DNA of 64,000 nucleotides, taken from assembly GCF_014201825.1 (NCBI RefSeq), contig NZ_JACHFJ010000003.1, forward strand, positions 1 through 64,000, in the 5' to 3' direction. The translations under genes and the position numbers were made by a program. Position 1 is the first letter of the stretch; each line of letters starts with the position of its first letter. The DNA is from Acidocella aromatica. Its GTDB lineage: Bacteria; Pseudomonadota; Alphaproteobacteria; Acetobacterales; Acetobacteraceae. The notes under the pieces are model-generated. The model had not been told where the DNA came from. It worked only from the letters and a program-made list of their open reading frames with translations, and did not search any database. Below are positions 25,129-34,044 of the stretch, piece after piece.

Positions 25129-25251
25129 GATGGAGGAACCCGCTAGCATAGGGGCATCGCGCTGGCCAAATGTTTAAGCGCCCCTTGCGGGGGGACGCAA
25201 ATTTTTGACCGCCTCTTGCGGGGACGAGGGGGCATCCCGATAATGCGGCGC

Positions 25252-25473
25252 ATGAATAATACGGTTGAGATGCTGGCGTTTACGGTGAATGGCGAGGCCA
25301 TGGAGCTGCCGCGCGGCACCAGCGTGGCGGGGCTGCTCGCACTCATGGAGCTGGACCGCCGCAAGGTGGCGGTGGAGCGTAATCTGGAGATCGTGCCGCG
25401 CTCGCTCTATGAGTCCACGCTGCTGGACACGAGGGACGCAATCGAGATCGTGCATTTCGTCGGGGGTGGCTGA
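25252..25473 (+). CDS. thiS: Sulfur carrier protein ThiS
   Basis: A 73-residue ubiquitin-fold carrier. It shows [18 protein letters not shown] at the N-terminus, [12 protein letters not shown] in the middle, and ends EIVHFVGGG, so it has the terminal di-glycine needed for thiocarboxylate formation. It donates sulfur for the thiazole ring of thiamine. It is two bases upstream of thiG. No TPP riboswitch-like element was recognised in the short leader. Confidence 0.93.
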   Translation: MNNTVEMLAFTVNGEAMELPRGTSVAGLLALMELDRRKVAVERNLEIVPRSLYESTLLDTRDAIEIVHFVGGG

Positions 25474-25475
25474 AC

Positions 25476-26270
25476 ATGGATGGCAGCGTGCAGCAGGGCG
25501 GCGATGTCTGGACCGTCGCCGGGCGGAGCTTCTCTTCCCGTCTGGTGGTGGGTACCGGCAAATATAAGGATCTGGAGACCACCGCCGCGGCCATCGAGGC
25601 CTCCGGCGCCGAGATGGTGACGGTGGCGGTGCGGCGCGTGAACCTCTCGGACCGTAACGCGCCGATGCTGCAGGATTACGTGAGCCCCAAGCGCTACACC
25701 TATCTGCCCAACACCGCCGGGTGCTTCACCGCCGATGAAGCCGTGCGCACGCTGCGCCTGGCGCGCGAGGCGGGGGGGTGGAATCTGGTGAAGCTGGAAG
25801 TGCTCGGCCCGCCGCCGCTGCTCTACCCGGACATGGCCGCCACCCTGCTCGCCGCCGAGGCGCTGGTGAAGGACGGGTTCGAGGTGATGGTGTACTGCGC
25901 CGATGACCCGGTGGCGGCGAAGAAGCTTGAGGACATGGGCTGTGTCGCCATCATGCCGCTGGGCGCGCCCATCGGTTCGGGGCTTGGTGTGCAGAATCCG
26001 CTGATGATCCAGAGCATTATCGAGACCGTGAAGGTGCCGGTGCTGGTGGATGCCGGCGTGGGCACCGCCTGGGATGCCGCCTTCGCCATGGAGCTGGGTT
26101 GCGACGCGGTGCTGGTGAATTCCGCCATCGCCTTGGCCGAAGACCCGGTGCTGATGGCCCAGGCCATGAAGCATGGCGTGGAGGCTGGGCGCCTTGCCTT
26201 CCGCGCCGGGCGCATTCCGCGCAAGGGCTTCGCCACGGCGTCCTCGCCGATGTCGGGGCTGATCCGCTGA
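25476..26270 (+). CDS. thiG: Thiazole synthase
   Basis: A 264-residue TIM-barrel enzyme that makes the thiamine thiazole from deoxyxylulose phosphate, dehydroglycine and ThiS thiocarboxylate. [28 protein letters not shown], the Schiff-base lysine region NLVKLEVLG and [11 protein letters not shown] are all present. It ends [13 protein letters not shown]. Its TGA stop is part of a CTGA tetramer that appears to start the next gene. Confidence 0.97.
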   Translation: MDGSVQQGGDVWTVAGRSFSSRLVVGTGKYKDLETTAAAIEASGAEMVTVAVRRVNLSDRNAPMLQDYVSPKRYTYLPNTAGCFTADEAVRTLRLAREAGGWNLVKLEVLGPPPLLYPDMAATLLAAEALVKDGFEVMVYCADDPVAAKKLEDMGCVAIMPLGAPIGSGLGVQNPLMIQSIIETVKVPVLVDAGVGTAWDAAFAMELGCDAVLVNSAIALAEDPVLMAQAMKHGVEAGRLAFRAGRIPRKGFATASSPMSGLIR

Positions 26271-26920
26271 AGGGCATCCTCTCCGCCGGTCCCGAAATTG
26301 CCGTCAATTTCATCGCTCCCTACCTCGTGTACGAGGCATTGGACGATGCCTATGGCGATAGCTGGGCGCTGATTGTCTCCGCCGTGCCGCCCTTGCTGTG
26401 GAGTACGGTGGAGCTGGCCCGCACGAAGCGGATCGACGCGATTTCACTGATCGTGGTGGCGAGCATCCTGTTCACCGTGGTGGCCACGGCGATGGGCGGC
26501 TCGCCCAGGCTGATCCAGATCCGCGACGCGATGGTGACCGGCGTGGTCGGGCTGACGTTTTTAGCCTCGCTGCTGCTCAAGCGCCCGCTCATCTTTTACC
26601 TGGCGCGCGCCGCCATGTCCCGCAACACGGTCGCGGGGTTCGAGGCTTATGAGTCCCTTTGGGCCCGGCCCGGCGTGCCGGCGGCGTTCCGCTGGCTCAC
26701 CGTGGTGTGGGGCATGGGGCTGGTGGCGCAGACCGGCGCCATGTGCTGGCTGGCCTGGATCTGGCCGATCCCGCGCTATCTGCTGGTCTCGCCGGTGATC
26801 TCGGCGGCCATGTTCGGCGGGCTGATGATGGCCAGCCTCGCCTATATCGCGCGCAATCCGGCGGTGCGGCCGATCCTGCGCGGCGCGATCACCTGGCCGG
26901 GCGTATCAGGCAATCGCTAG
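26267..26920 (+). CDS. VC0807-type multi-pass membrane protein, probable CTG start
   Basis: About 217 residues with several hydrophobic segments. [43 protein letters not shown], and [13 protein letters not shown] match the VC0807 family of unknown function. No ATG, GTG or TTG lies in frame near the expected N-terminus; the first canonical codon would cut the first helix. CTG at 26267 overlaps the thiG stop as CTGA, the same geometry as the ATGA overlaps elsewhere here, and is the most likely start. The last 32 bases overlap the convergent DUF2147 gene. Confidence 0.7.
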   Translation: MKGILSAGPEIAVNFIAPYLVYEALDDAYGDSWALIVSAVPPLLWSTVELARTKRIDAISLIVVASILFTVVATAMGGSPRLIQIRDAMVTGVVGLTFLASLLLKRPLIFYLARAAMSRNTVAGFEAYESLWARPGVPAAFRWLTVVWGMGLVAQTGAMCWLAWIWPIPRYLLVSPVISAAMFGGLMMASLAYIARNPAVRPILRGAITWPGVSGNR

Positions 26921-27398
26921 GCGTGGGCTGGGTGTAAGGGTACCAGACCTGCGTCTCGCCAAGGAGTGGCAGGCCCACATAGCCGCGCATATGCAGGTTG
27001 TTCTGCGCATCGAACCAGACCGAAGCGCTGTACCTGTTGCCGTTGCGCGGGTCGGTCACGGTGCCGGTCCAGGTGATCGAGCCGTTGTCATGCGGATGCG
27101 GGGAGACTTGGAAGATGATGTCGTGGCATTGCAGCTGGCCGCGCCAGTCGATCGGGGCGGGGTCGGTCGGGTGGTCCAGCACCATGCCCGAGATGCGCGC
27201 GCACAGATCTGTCCCGCATTGGGCGACGCTGATCACGGTCCCGCTATTGTTGGTAACCCAGCTCCCCGAGGGATAGGTGATGGCGGCAGGCGAGGCGTCG
27301 GCGGCCTGCGCCAAAGCGAGGCCGGAGCTTAACCACAAGGCGGAAAACCAGCGGCTAAACAAGGCAAGGGCTCCCAGACGGTGCCTGTTTTTGTGCAA
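26889..27398 (-). CDS. DUF2147-family secreted protein
   Basis: A 169-residue protein with a signal peptide (basic start, hydrophobic LALFSRWFSALWLSSGLALA, cleavage near AQA at residue 30). The mature part has the DUF2147 pattern: GSWVTNNSGTVISVAQCG, LCARISGMV, WTGTVTDPRNGNRYSASVW, and the closing LLGETQVWYPY. Family function is unknown. It appears to start at TTG (27398), since no in-frame ATG precedes the signal peptide. Its 3' end overlaps the convergent VC0807-type gene. Confidence 0.85.
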   Translation of the reverse strand: MHKNRHRLGALALFSRWFSALWLSSGLALAQAADASPAAITYPSGSWVTNNSGTVISVAQCGTDLCARISGMVLDHPTDPAPIDWRGQLQCHDIIFQVSPHPHDNGSITWTGTVTDPRNGNRYSASVWFDAQNNLHMRGYVGLPLLGETQVWYPYTQPTPSDCLIRPAR

Positions 27399-27589
27399 TC
27401 CGTCGCGATTTTGTTAACAACAGCATGCGTGAGCGAGCCAGCGGAAAACCGGTGCCGGGCGGAATTTCCGGGGCGCTGTGGCAGAAAAGCCGCATTTCTG
27501 GAATGGTTCGGGCCATTGCGTGTTGTTCCGGCGGTTTATCTGGCTCTCAGTTGGCCCGGATACGCGGGCGGAACAACCGGAAAATACTC

Positions 27590-29530
27590 CTAGCTGAGTT
27601 GCACGGCGTAGCGTGTGTAGCCGTCGCCCGAATCGCCCTGGCTGGTGATGCCCAGCGGCAGCAGCGCTTTTGCGGCTTCCGGTGCGCTCTCGAACACCGC
27701 CGTGACCGGGCTGCCGAGGGGGACGAAGCGCCAGATTTCCGGCGTGGCCATGTTCACCTGCCGTTGCGCCATGATGTAGCGGACGATCACATCCTGCGTC
27801 TTGTCCGGCGCGCGCAGCACTACATCCGCCGGGTCGTGCACGATGCCCCCGCTATCGGCGCGGTAATTGTTGGTGACGACGACGAACTCTTGCGCGTCGT
27901 CCACCGGCGCGCCCTGGTAGCGGAGATTGACGATGCGCCGCGCATTGGGGTGCTGCAGCCCGTGCGCGCCGTAGCGGTTGGGTTGGGTGAGGTCGATCTC
28001 GTAGGTCACGCCTGCGATGACGTCGAAGATATAAGAGGGGATGCGCGGGCGCAGCAGAGCCTGGGGGGCGGGGTTATCCGGGTCGATGCGGTTGAAGATG
28101 CCCGCCGAACGCTCCAGCCATTCGCGCAGTGTGACGCCCTTCACCCGCAGCGCCGCCACGGTGTTGGGGTAGCTGTAGAGATCCGCCACATCCCGGATGG
28201 CGATGCCGCCGGCGGGGAGGTCCACGTAATTCTCGGGGGACTGGTAGCCCTCCTTGAAGGGGGCGGCGGCGGAGAGTACCGGCAGGCCCTGCACCGAGAC
28301 CGGGAGCAGCGGCGTGGCGTACCAAGCTTGCGCCGCGTTCACCAAAGCGAGGGAGCTGTCCGCCCCGTTCACCAGCGCCAGATAGGAGTTCACCGGGCGG
28401 GTGAGCTGGCCGATGGGTTGGCGAATCCAGGCCAGGGTCTTTTGGTGCTCGGGGGCCACGGCGGCATCTACCGTCGCGTTGTTGGCGGCCAGCGAGATCA
28501 CGTCCCGGTCCTGGCGCTGGCAGATGGGCAGGGTGGTGCAGGTGAAATCGCTGACCACCCATTTGCCGCCGGATCGGGTGAGGGTCAGGTCGATCTGTCC
28601 CAGCTCCCCGCCCCAGAAGCCCGGCATCACGGCGGGGATGCCGTTCAGCGTGCCGCGCGTGGCGTCCACCCCGTCCATCCCGGCGTAGTCGGGGCTTGGG
28701 AAGGTGCGGTGGGAATGGCCGGTGAAGATGACGTCGATGCCCGGCACCTGGGAGAGGTACAGGCTGGCGTTTTCCTCGCCGCCCTGGCGCGGGGCGGCGG
28801 AGATGCCGGAATGGGAGAGCGCGATGACGAGATCCGCCTGGGCGCGCAGGGCGGGCACATGGGTCTGCGCCGCTTCCACAATGTCGCGCGTGCGGACCTG
28901 CCCGCCCAGATGGTCGCGGTCCCAATGTGTGATCTGCGGCGGGAGGAAGCCGATGACGCCGATTTTCAGCTTGTGCTTGCCGCCATCCTCGGCGGTGAAT
29001 TCGCGCTCCAGCAGCAGGGTGGGGGGCAGGCAGGGGGAGCCGTCGGCGTGTAGGTAATTGGCCGAGCAGAAGGGGAATTTTGTCCCGGCCAGGGTCTTGT
29101 TCAGCAGGTCAAGCCCGTAATTGAACTCGTGGTTGCCGAGCGTGGCGGCATCGTAGCCCATGGTGTTCATGGCGCGGATGGTGGGGTGGATGCCATCGGC
29201 GGGGAAATTGCCGGGCAGGGCCACGTAATCGGCCAGTGGGGTGCCCTGGATGATGTCGCCGTTGTCGAACAGCATGGAATTGGGCGCCCCGGCCCGCGCG
29301 GCGGCGGCCAGGGTGGCAACTTTGGTCAGCCCGACGCTCTCGTCAGGCTCGTCGCGGAAATAGTCGTAATCCTCGACGAAGCTGTGCAGGTCCGAGGTTT
29401 CCAGCAGGCGCAGCCGGATGACCGGGGCTGCATCCGCCAGGGCGGCGGCGGGGGCCAGGGCGGCGGTTTGCAGCAAAGCGCGGCGGGTCAGGGTGGAATG
29501 GTTCGTTAACAAATTGTTGATCTGCCTCAT
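27590..29530 (-). CDS. cpdB: Periplasmic 5'-nucleotidase / 2',3'-cyclic-nucleotide phosphodiesterase
   Basis: A 646-residue exported hydrolase. The N-terminus TRRALLQTAALAPAAALA has a twin arginine and looks like a Tat signal. The metallophosphatase domain has LLETSDLHS, FDNGDIIQGTP, TLGNHEFNYG and FTGHSHR in the expected order; the C-terminal 5'-nucleotidase domain follows from about residue 370 with GADSSLAL and YSYPNTVAALRVKG. It releases nucleosides and phosphate from nucleotides in the periplasm. ATG 29530 gives a proper signal peptide. It is divergent from the Hint-domain gene. Confidence 0.93.
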   Translation of the reverse strand: MRQINNLLTNHSTLTRRALLQTAALAPAAALADAAPVIRLRLLETSDLHSFVEDYDYFRDEPDESVGLTKVATLAAAARAGAPNSMLFDNGDIIQGTPLADYVALPGNFPADGIHPTIRAMNTMGYDAATLGNHEFNYGLDLLNKTLAGTKFPFCSANYLHADGSPCLPPTLLLEREFTAEDGGKHKLKIGVIGFLPPQITHWDRDHLGGQVRTRDIVEAAQTHVPALRAQADLVIALSHSGISAAPRQGGEENASLYLSQVPGIDVIFTGHSHRTFPSPDYAGMDGVDATRGTLNGIPAVMPGFWGGELGQIDLTLTRSGGKWVVSDFTCTTLPICQRQDRDVISLAANNATVDAAVAPEHQKTLAWIRQPIGQLTRPVNSYLALVNGADSSLALVNAAQAWYATPLLPVSVQGLPVLSAAAPFKEGYQSPENYVDLPAGGIAIRDVADLYSYPNTVAALRVKGVTLREWLERSAGIFNRIDPDNPAPQALLRPRIPSYIFDVIAGVTYEIDLTQPNRYGAHGLQHPNARRIVNLRYQGAPVDDAQEFVVVTNNYRADSGGIVHDPADVVLRAPDKTQDVIVRYIMAQRQVNMATPEIWRFVPLGSPVTAVFESAPEAAKALLPLGITSQGDSGDGYTRYAVQLS

Positions 29531-29599
29531 GGCGAACGAATCCCCGCTGCTTGTACCGGAAAGATAATTATCAACACTTCGCTTCAAACAGGGGCATTG

Positions 29600-31957
29600 A
29601 TGACGACTTTTAATGGTACGTATACTTCCGAGGTCACTCTGTCAGCCGGCACGGCGAATGCGACCCTCGGAACTACCGGCGTCATCAATGCCTATGGTCC
29701 GGCGGGGGTTGGTACCATCAATATCAACGGCACGTTAACGCCCGAGATTCTTTCCGCGGCTCTGTTCGCACCTGCCAGCATCACCGCCAACATCACCAAT
29801 CTGGGCACGATTGAGAGCCACGGCACCAATGCCAGTAATTGGTTTGACGCCGGCATTGTGCTCGGCGCGCCGGGCACTGTGATCAATGCCGGGCTGATCG
29901 AGAGCGCGGCGGGCATTTTCGTTGGCGGCGGGCAGGGCTCCACGGGCGCTATGGTCATGAACACCGGGGCGGTCGAGGGTACGGTGTCGGTTGGCATCAT
30001 TCTCACCGGGGCGGGCACGGTGCTCAATGCCGGGAGCATCAGCGGCGTGATGGGCGCGGTGCTGGAGCAGGGCACCAACGCGTCCTATCTCGGCAACGAC
30101 GTAACCGGCGTCATCACGACTTCGGTGGGCGGGGCGCAGGCTGGTTACGCCGTGCAGATGGATGGCGGCGGCACGCTGATGAATGCCGGTATGATCGCGG
30201 GTTATTCGGGCGGTGCGGAACTGCGCGCGCGCAATACCGTCACCGTGTTCAACGCGGGCACGATCGCCAGCACGGGCACAGCTTCCGGCAGTGGGGCGGC
30301 GCTTAGCGTGGGCGAGGACACCATCGCCAATGCCGGGGCCATCATCGTCAATAACGCCGGGGGCGTGATCAGCGGCCAATACGGCATCGAGATCTACCAG
30401 CGCGGCACCTCAGCCAGCCCGGGCACGATGGTGAACACCATCGGCAATGCCGGATTGGTTCAGGGCACGAGGGGAGCAGCCATTGCCGACTGGTCCGGCA
30501 CAGCTGTGCTGGGCAATAGCGGCACCATCCTGTCAACTGGCAGCATCGGCGTGGATCTGCAGAATGGCGGCACGGTATTCGATTCCGGTGTAATCCAGGG
30601 CGCGACCACGGCGCTGTATATGGGCGGTGGCGGAAGCGACCGGCTGGTGCTGGGGGCCGGGGCGTCCTTCGGGGGCAGCATCGCCGTTAATGCCGCCGCC
30701 AATGCCACGCTGGAGCTGGCTTCCAGCAGCTCCGCCGGCACGTTCGACATGGGCGGCACGGTCACCGGGTTCGACAATATCGTGTTCGACACCGCCAGCA
30801 CCTGGACGCTGGAGGGCAATCTTGCCGAACTCGGCGGCGGGGAGATGATCAGCGGCTTCAGCGGCGCCGACACGCTGGTGCTGGAAGGCTTCACCGCCAC
30901 CTCGGACCAGCTGATTCAGCTTGGCGGCACCGATACCTACGCGCTCGACCTCTCCAACGGCTCAAGCACGGTGCAGCTCGACCTTGTTGGCAGCTTCACC
31001 GCCAATGAAATCACCTTCAGCGCCGTTGGGGCGGGGACGGAGATCCATCTCTGCTATCTGCGCGGCACGAACATCCTCACGCCGGAAGGCGAGCGCCTGG
31101 TGGAAAGCTTGCGCGCGGGCGACGAGGTGCTGACCCGCTATGCCGGACCCCAGCGGATCAAATGGATCGGGCGGCAGGATTATGCCGGGCGGTTTATCGC
31201 CGCCAACCCGGAGAAGATCCCCGTGCGCATCCTGGCCGGGGCGTTGGGCGAGGGGCTGCCGGTGCGTGATCTGTCGCTCTCGCCCGGCCATGCGGTGTTG
31301 CTGGAGGAGACGCTGGTGCTGGCGCAGAGCCTCGTCAATGGCGTTACCGTATTGCAGGATGAAGCGCCGGAGTTGGTGGCGTATTATGCCATCGAGCTGG
31401 AGACGCATGACTGCGTGATCGCCGAGGGCGTGCAGGCCGAGAGCTTTGCCGACGGCCCGGGCCTGCGGAACCAGTTCCATAACCTCGCCGAATTCCACGC
31501 TTTGTTCCCCGGTTATGTGGAGCCGGATGAGATCGCCCTCTGCGCCCCGCGCCCCGAGCGTGGCCCGGCGCTGGATGCCGTGTTGCGGTCCGTGGTGGCT
31601 CGCGCGGCGGCGCGCGCGGCGCCGGGGGTGTTGCGAGGCTTTGTGGATCTGGTCGAGGAGGATGGGCTGGTTGAGGGCTGGGCGCAGGACATGGCCAACC
31701 CCGAATTGCCGGTGCTGCTGGAGATCCGGCACGGGGACGAGGTGCTGGGCACCGTGCTGGCCTGCGATCTGCGCGAGGATCTGGCCGCGGCGGGTATTGG
31801 CAAGGGGCGGGCGATGTTCAGCTTCCGCGTGCCCGGCGGGCTGGCGGGCGAGGCGCGCCAGACGATCTCGGTGCACCGCGCAAGCGATGGCGCGATAGTG
31901 CCGCTCTCGGGCGATTGCCGGGCGAGGATCGGTCTTGAGGAAACCCGCGCCGCATAA
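29600..31957 (+). CDS. Hint-domain protein with N-terminal beta-helix repeats
   Basis: A 785-residue protein with three parts. Residues 1-about 470 are Gly/Ala/Asn/Thr-rich with repeated units such as NAGLIESAAGIFV, NTGAVEGTVSVGI, NAGSISGVMG, NAGMIAGYSGG and NAGTIASTG, expected to form a beta-solenoid. At C485 a Hint domain begins (CYLRGTNILTPEGE, then SLSPGHAVLLEE and ETHDCVIAEGV). From about 660 comes a small domain (GWAQDMANPELPVLLEI, REDLAAAGIGKGRAMFSF) that also occurs at 60937-61611. There is no signal peptide, suggesting export by a type I-like or other route. ATG 29600 follows AGGGG; TTG is one codon earlier. Confidence 0.85.
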   Translation: MTTFNGTYTSEVTLSAGTANATLGTTGVINAYGPAGVGTININGTLTPEILSAALFAPASITANITNLGTIESHGTNASNWFDAGIVLGAPGTVINAGLIESAAGIFVGGGQGSTGAMVMNTGAVEGTVSVGIILTGAGTVLNAGSISGVMGAVLEQGTNASYLGNDVTGVITTSVGGAQAGYAVQMDGGGTLMNAGMIAGYSGGAELRARNTVTVFNAGTIASTGTASGSGAALSVGEDTIANAGAIIVNNAGGVISGQYGIEIYQRGTSASPGTMVNTIGNAGLVQGTRGAAIADWSGTAVLGNSGTILSTGSIGVDLQNGGTVFDSGVIQGATTALYMGGGGSDRLVLGAGASFGGSIAVNAAANATLELASSSSAGTFDMGGTVTGFDNIVFDTASTWTLEGNLAELGGGEMISGFSGADTLVLEGFTATSDQLIQLGGTDTYALDLSNGSSTVQLDLVGSFTANEITFSAVGAGTEIHLCYLRGTNILTPEGERLVESLRAGDEVLTRYAGPQRIKWIGRQDYAGRFIAANPEKIPVRILAGALGEGLPVRDLSLSPGHAVLLEETLVLAQSLVNGVTVLQDEAPELVAYYAIELETHDCVIAEGVQAESFADGPGLRNQFHNLAEFHALFPGYVEPDEIALCAPRPERGPALDAVLRSVVARAAARAAPGVLRGFVDLVEEDGLVEGWAQDMANPELPVLLEIRHGDEVLGTVLACDLREDLAAAGIGKGRAMFSFRVPGGLAGEARQTISVHRASDGAIVPLSGDCRARIGLEETRAA

Positions 31958-31977
31958 GCGGCACGGGCGATCCGCCT

Positions 31978-32592
31978 TTACGGGGCGGCGTTGGGGTGGG
32001 CGGCGGCGTAGGCCAGCTGGTCGGGCGTCATCTCGAAGCCGAGCAGGATCTGCAGCTGCTCCGAATCCGGCACGTTCGGCACCTCGATCTTCACCGCCTT
32101 GCCGGTGGCGGTCGTGGTGGTGGCGTTGCCGTTGAACTTCAGCGTGACGTTGTAGTCGGATTTGGAGAGGATGTTGTTGCCATTGGTGATGGCGGCGAAC
32201 CAGGTGAGGGTGAGCGGCTTGCCGTTATTCGCCGGGCCGTTATCGGCCAGGAAGCTCGGTTTGATGTGCAGCAGCACGGCATGCTTCTCCTTCTCCAGCA
32301 CGCAATCGCCGGTGAAGCTGGTGAGCTGCGCGGTGGTGAGCTGGGCCGCCACGTCCGACCGGCCAGGAAGGAAGGCGCTCAGCGTCTGCGCCTGTTGCAG
32401 CACGGCGACTTGCGGACAGTGTAGTGGGATGGTGTGCACGAGCAGCGGGCCGGCGTTGCTGGTGCCGAACAGCGTGTCCGGGCGGTCATGCGCGGCGGTG
32501 GCGGCCTTCTGCGAGGAATCGCCGCCGCCGCATCCGGCCAGGGCGGTGAGGCTGAGCAGGGCGGCAAGGGCAAGGGCGCGGGATTCTTTCAT
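31978..32592 (-). CDS. Hypothetical lipoprotein
   Basis: A 204-residue protein with a lipoprotein signal (ALAALLSLTALAGC, lipobox cysteine at about residue 21). The mature part has a conserved-looking HCPQVAVLQQAQTLSAFLPG, a second cysteine (GDCVLEKEKHAVL), and a predicted beta-rich domain ending in EVPNVPDSEQLQILLGFEMT. I cannot assign a named family. It is divergent from thrB with 44 bases between starts and convergent with the Hint-domain gene. Outer-membrane or periplasmic location is expected. Confidence 0.75.
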   Translation of the reverse strand: MKESRALALAALLSLTALAGCGGGDSSQKAATAAHDRPDTLFGTSNAGPLLVHTIPLHCPQVAVLQQAQTLSAFLPGRSDVAAQLTTAQLTSFTGDCVLEKEKHAVLLHIKPSFLADNGPANNGKPLTLTWFAAITNGNNILSKSDYNVTLKFNGNATTTTATGKAVKIEVPNVPDSEQLQILLGFEMTPDQLAYAAAHPNAAP

Positions 32593-32636
32593 GCCCCCTC
32601 CCTTGCCAGAATTTTCACGCCCGGTCATCTACGGGC

Positions 32637-33593
32637 ATGGCAGTTTATACGGAAGTCACGGACGAGGCGCTGACGGCGTTTTTGGAGCGCTATGAGATCG
32701 GCACGCTGCTCGCGTATCGCGGCATCGCCGAGGGCGTGGAGAACAGCAATTACGCGCTGAAAACCACGCAGGGCGATTTCATCCTCACCTTGTACGAGAA
32801 GCGGGTGAACCCCGAGGACCTGCCCTGGTTCCTGGGGCTTATGGAGCATCTGGCCGCCAACGGGCTCACCTGCCCGCTGCCGGTGCGCGCCAAGGATGGC
32901 CAGAACCTCAACCCGCTGGCCGGGAAGATCGCCGCCATCACCACCTTCTTGCCGGGGGTGTGGCCGCGCCGCGTGGGCATCGAGCATTGCGAGCCGCTGG
33001 GGGCCGCGCTGGCCAAGCTGCATCTGGCGGGCCAGGGCTTTGCCGCCACGCGCAAGAACGGGCTGGGGCCCGATGCCTGGGGGCCGCTGCTGGCCAAGTG
33101 CGAGGGAGCGGACAGCGTGCAGCCCGGCTTGGCGGCGGAGCTGGAAGGCTGGCTGGGTCAGATCACCGCCGCGTGGCCCAAGGATTTGCCTGTGGGGCAT
33201 ATCCATGCCGATCTGTTCCCGGACAACGTGTTCTTTCTGAACGGCGAGATCTCGGGGTTGATCGATTTCTATTTCGCCTGCACGGATATCTACGCCTACG
33301 ACGTGGCGATCTGCCTGAACGCCTGGTGCTTCGAGCGGGATTTCTCGTTCAATGCCACCAAGTCCCGCGCCTTGCTGCGAGGCTATATGGCGCACCGGGA
33401 GCTTTCGGCCGCCGAGCAGGCGGCCATGCCGGTGCTGGCCCAGGGGGCGGCGATGCGCTTTTTACTGACGCGGCTCTACGACTGGCTGAACACCCCGGCG
33501 GGTGCGCTCGTCACGCCCAAGGACCCGATGGATTATTACCGCCGCCTGCGCTTCCACCTCGCGGCCAAGGATGCTTCCGCCTATGGCCTCTGA
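32637..33593 (+). CDS. thrB: Homoserine kinase (type II, APH-fold)
   Basis: A 318-residue enzyme of the aminoglycoside-phosphotransferase fold that phosphorylates homoserine in threonine synthesis. MAVYTEVTDEALTAFLERY at the start, GVENSNYALKT, and the catalytic HIHADLFPDNVFF loop with GLIDFYFACTD (metal-binding Asp) match the proteobacterial type II ThrB. It overlaps the start of rnhA by 11 bases, the usual thrB-rnhA pair of alphaproteobacteria. Confidence 0.95.
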   Translation: MAVYTEVTDEALTAFLERYEIGTLLAYRGIAEGVENSNYALKTTQGDFILTLYEKRVNPEDLPWFLGLMEHLAANGLTCPLPVRAKDGQNLNPLAGKIAAITTFLPGVWPRRVGIEHCEPLGAALAKLHLAGQGFAATRKNGLGPDAWGPLLAKCEGADSVQPGLAAELEGWLGQITAAWPKDLPVGHIHADLFPDNVFFLNGEISGLIDFYFACTDIYAYDVAICLNAWCFERDFSFNATKSRALLRGYMAHRELSAAEQAAMPVLAQGAAMRFLLTRLYDWLNTPAGALVTPKDPMDYYRRLRFHLAAKDASAYGL

Positions 33594-34044
33594 GACCGTG
33601 GAAAACATCGTCGAGATCTGGACCGATGGCGGCTGCAAGCCGAATCCGGGGCCGGGCGGGTGGGGCGCGATCCTGAAGTTCAAGGGCAATGTGAGGGAGC
33701 TTTCGGGCGCCGACCCGGAGACCACCAATAACCGCATGGAGCTGACCGCCGCCGCCGAGGCGCTGAGCGCGTTGACCCGGCCCTGCAAGGTGGTGCTGCA
33801 TACCGACAGCGAGTACCTGAAGAACGGCATCACACGCTGGCATACCGGTTGGGTGCGCAAGAACTGGCGCAGCTCCACGGGCGACCCGGTGAAGAACATG
33901 GACCTTTGGCAGCGCGTGCTGGCGGCGGCGAAACCGCATGAGATCGACTGGCGCTGGGTGCGCGGGCATTCGGGCGACGTGATGAACGACCGCGCGGACG
34001 CGCTGGCGACGGCGGCGCGCGAGGATCTGGTGCGGGCGGGTTAG
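33583..34044 (+). CDS. rnhA: Ribonuclease HI
   Basis: A 153-residue RNase H. The four catalytic acidic positions are visible: D15 in IWTDGGCKPNPGPGG, E53 in NNRMELTAA, D75 in LHTDSEYLK and the late Asp in GHSGDVMNDRAD. It cuts RNA in RNA-DNA hybrids. The start inside the end of thrB implies translational coupling. Its TAG stop overlaps the TAA stop of the opposite PAP2 gene in a TTAG tetramer. Confidence 0.97.
   Translation: MASETVENIVEIWTDGGCKPNPGPGGWGAILKFKGNVRELSGADPETTNNRMELTAAAEALSALTRPCKVVLHTDSEYLKNGITRWHTGWVRKNWRSSTGDPVKNMDLWQRVLAAAKPHEIDWRWVRGHSGDVMNDRADALATAAREDLVRAG

Noticed and set aside
25179-25228. Possible CRISPR-like repeats upstream of thiS
   Set aside because: Only two short imperfect units, no spacer series and no cas genes anywhere in the window.
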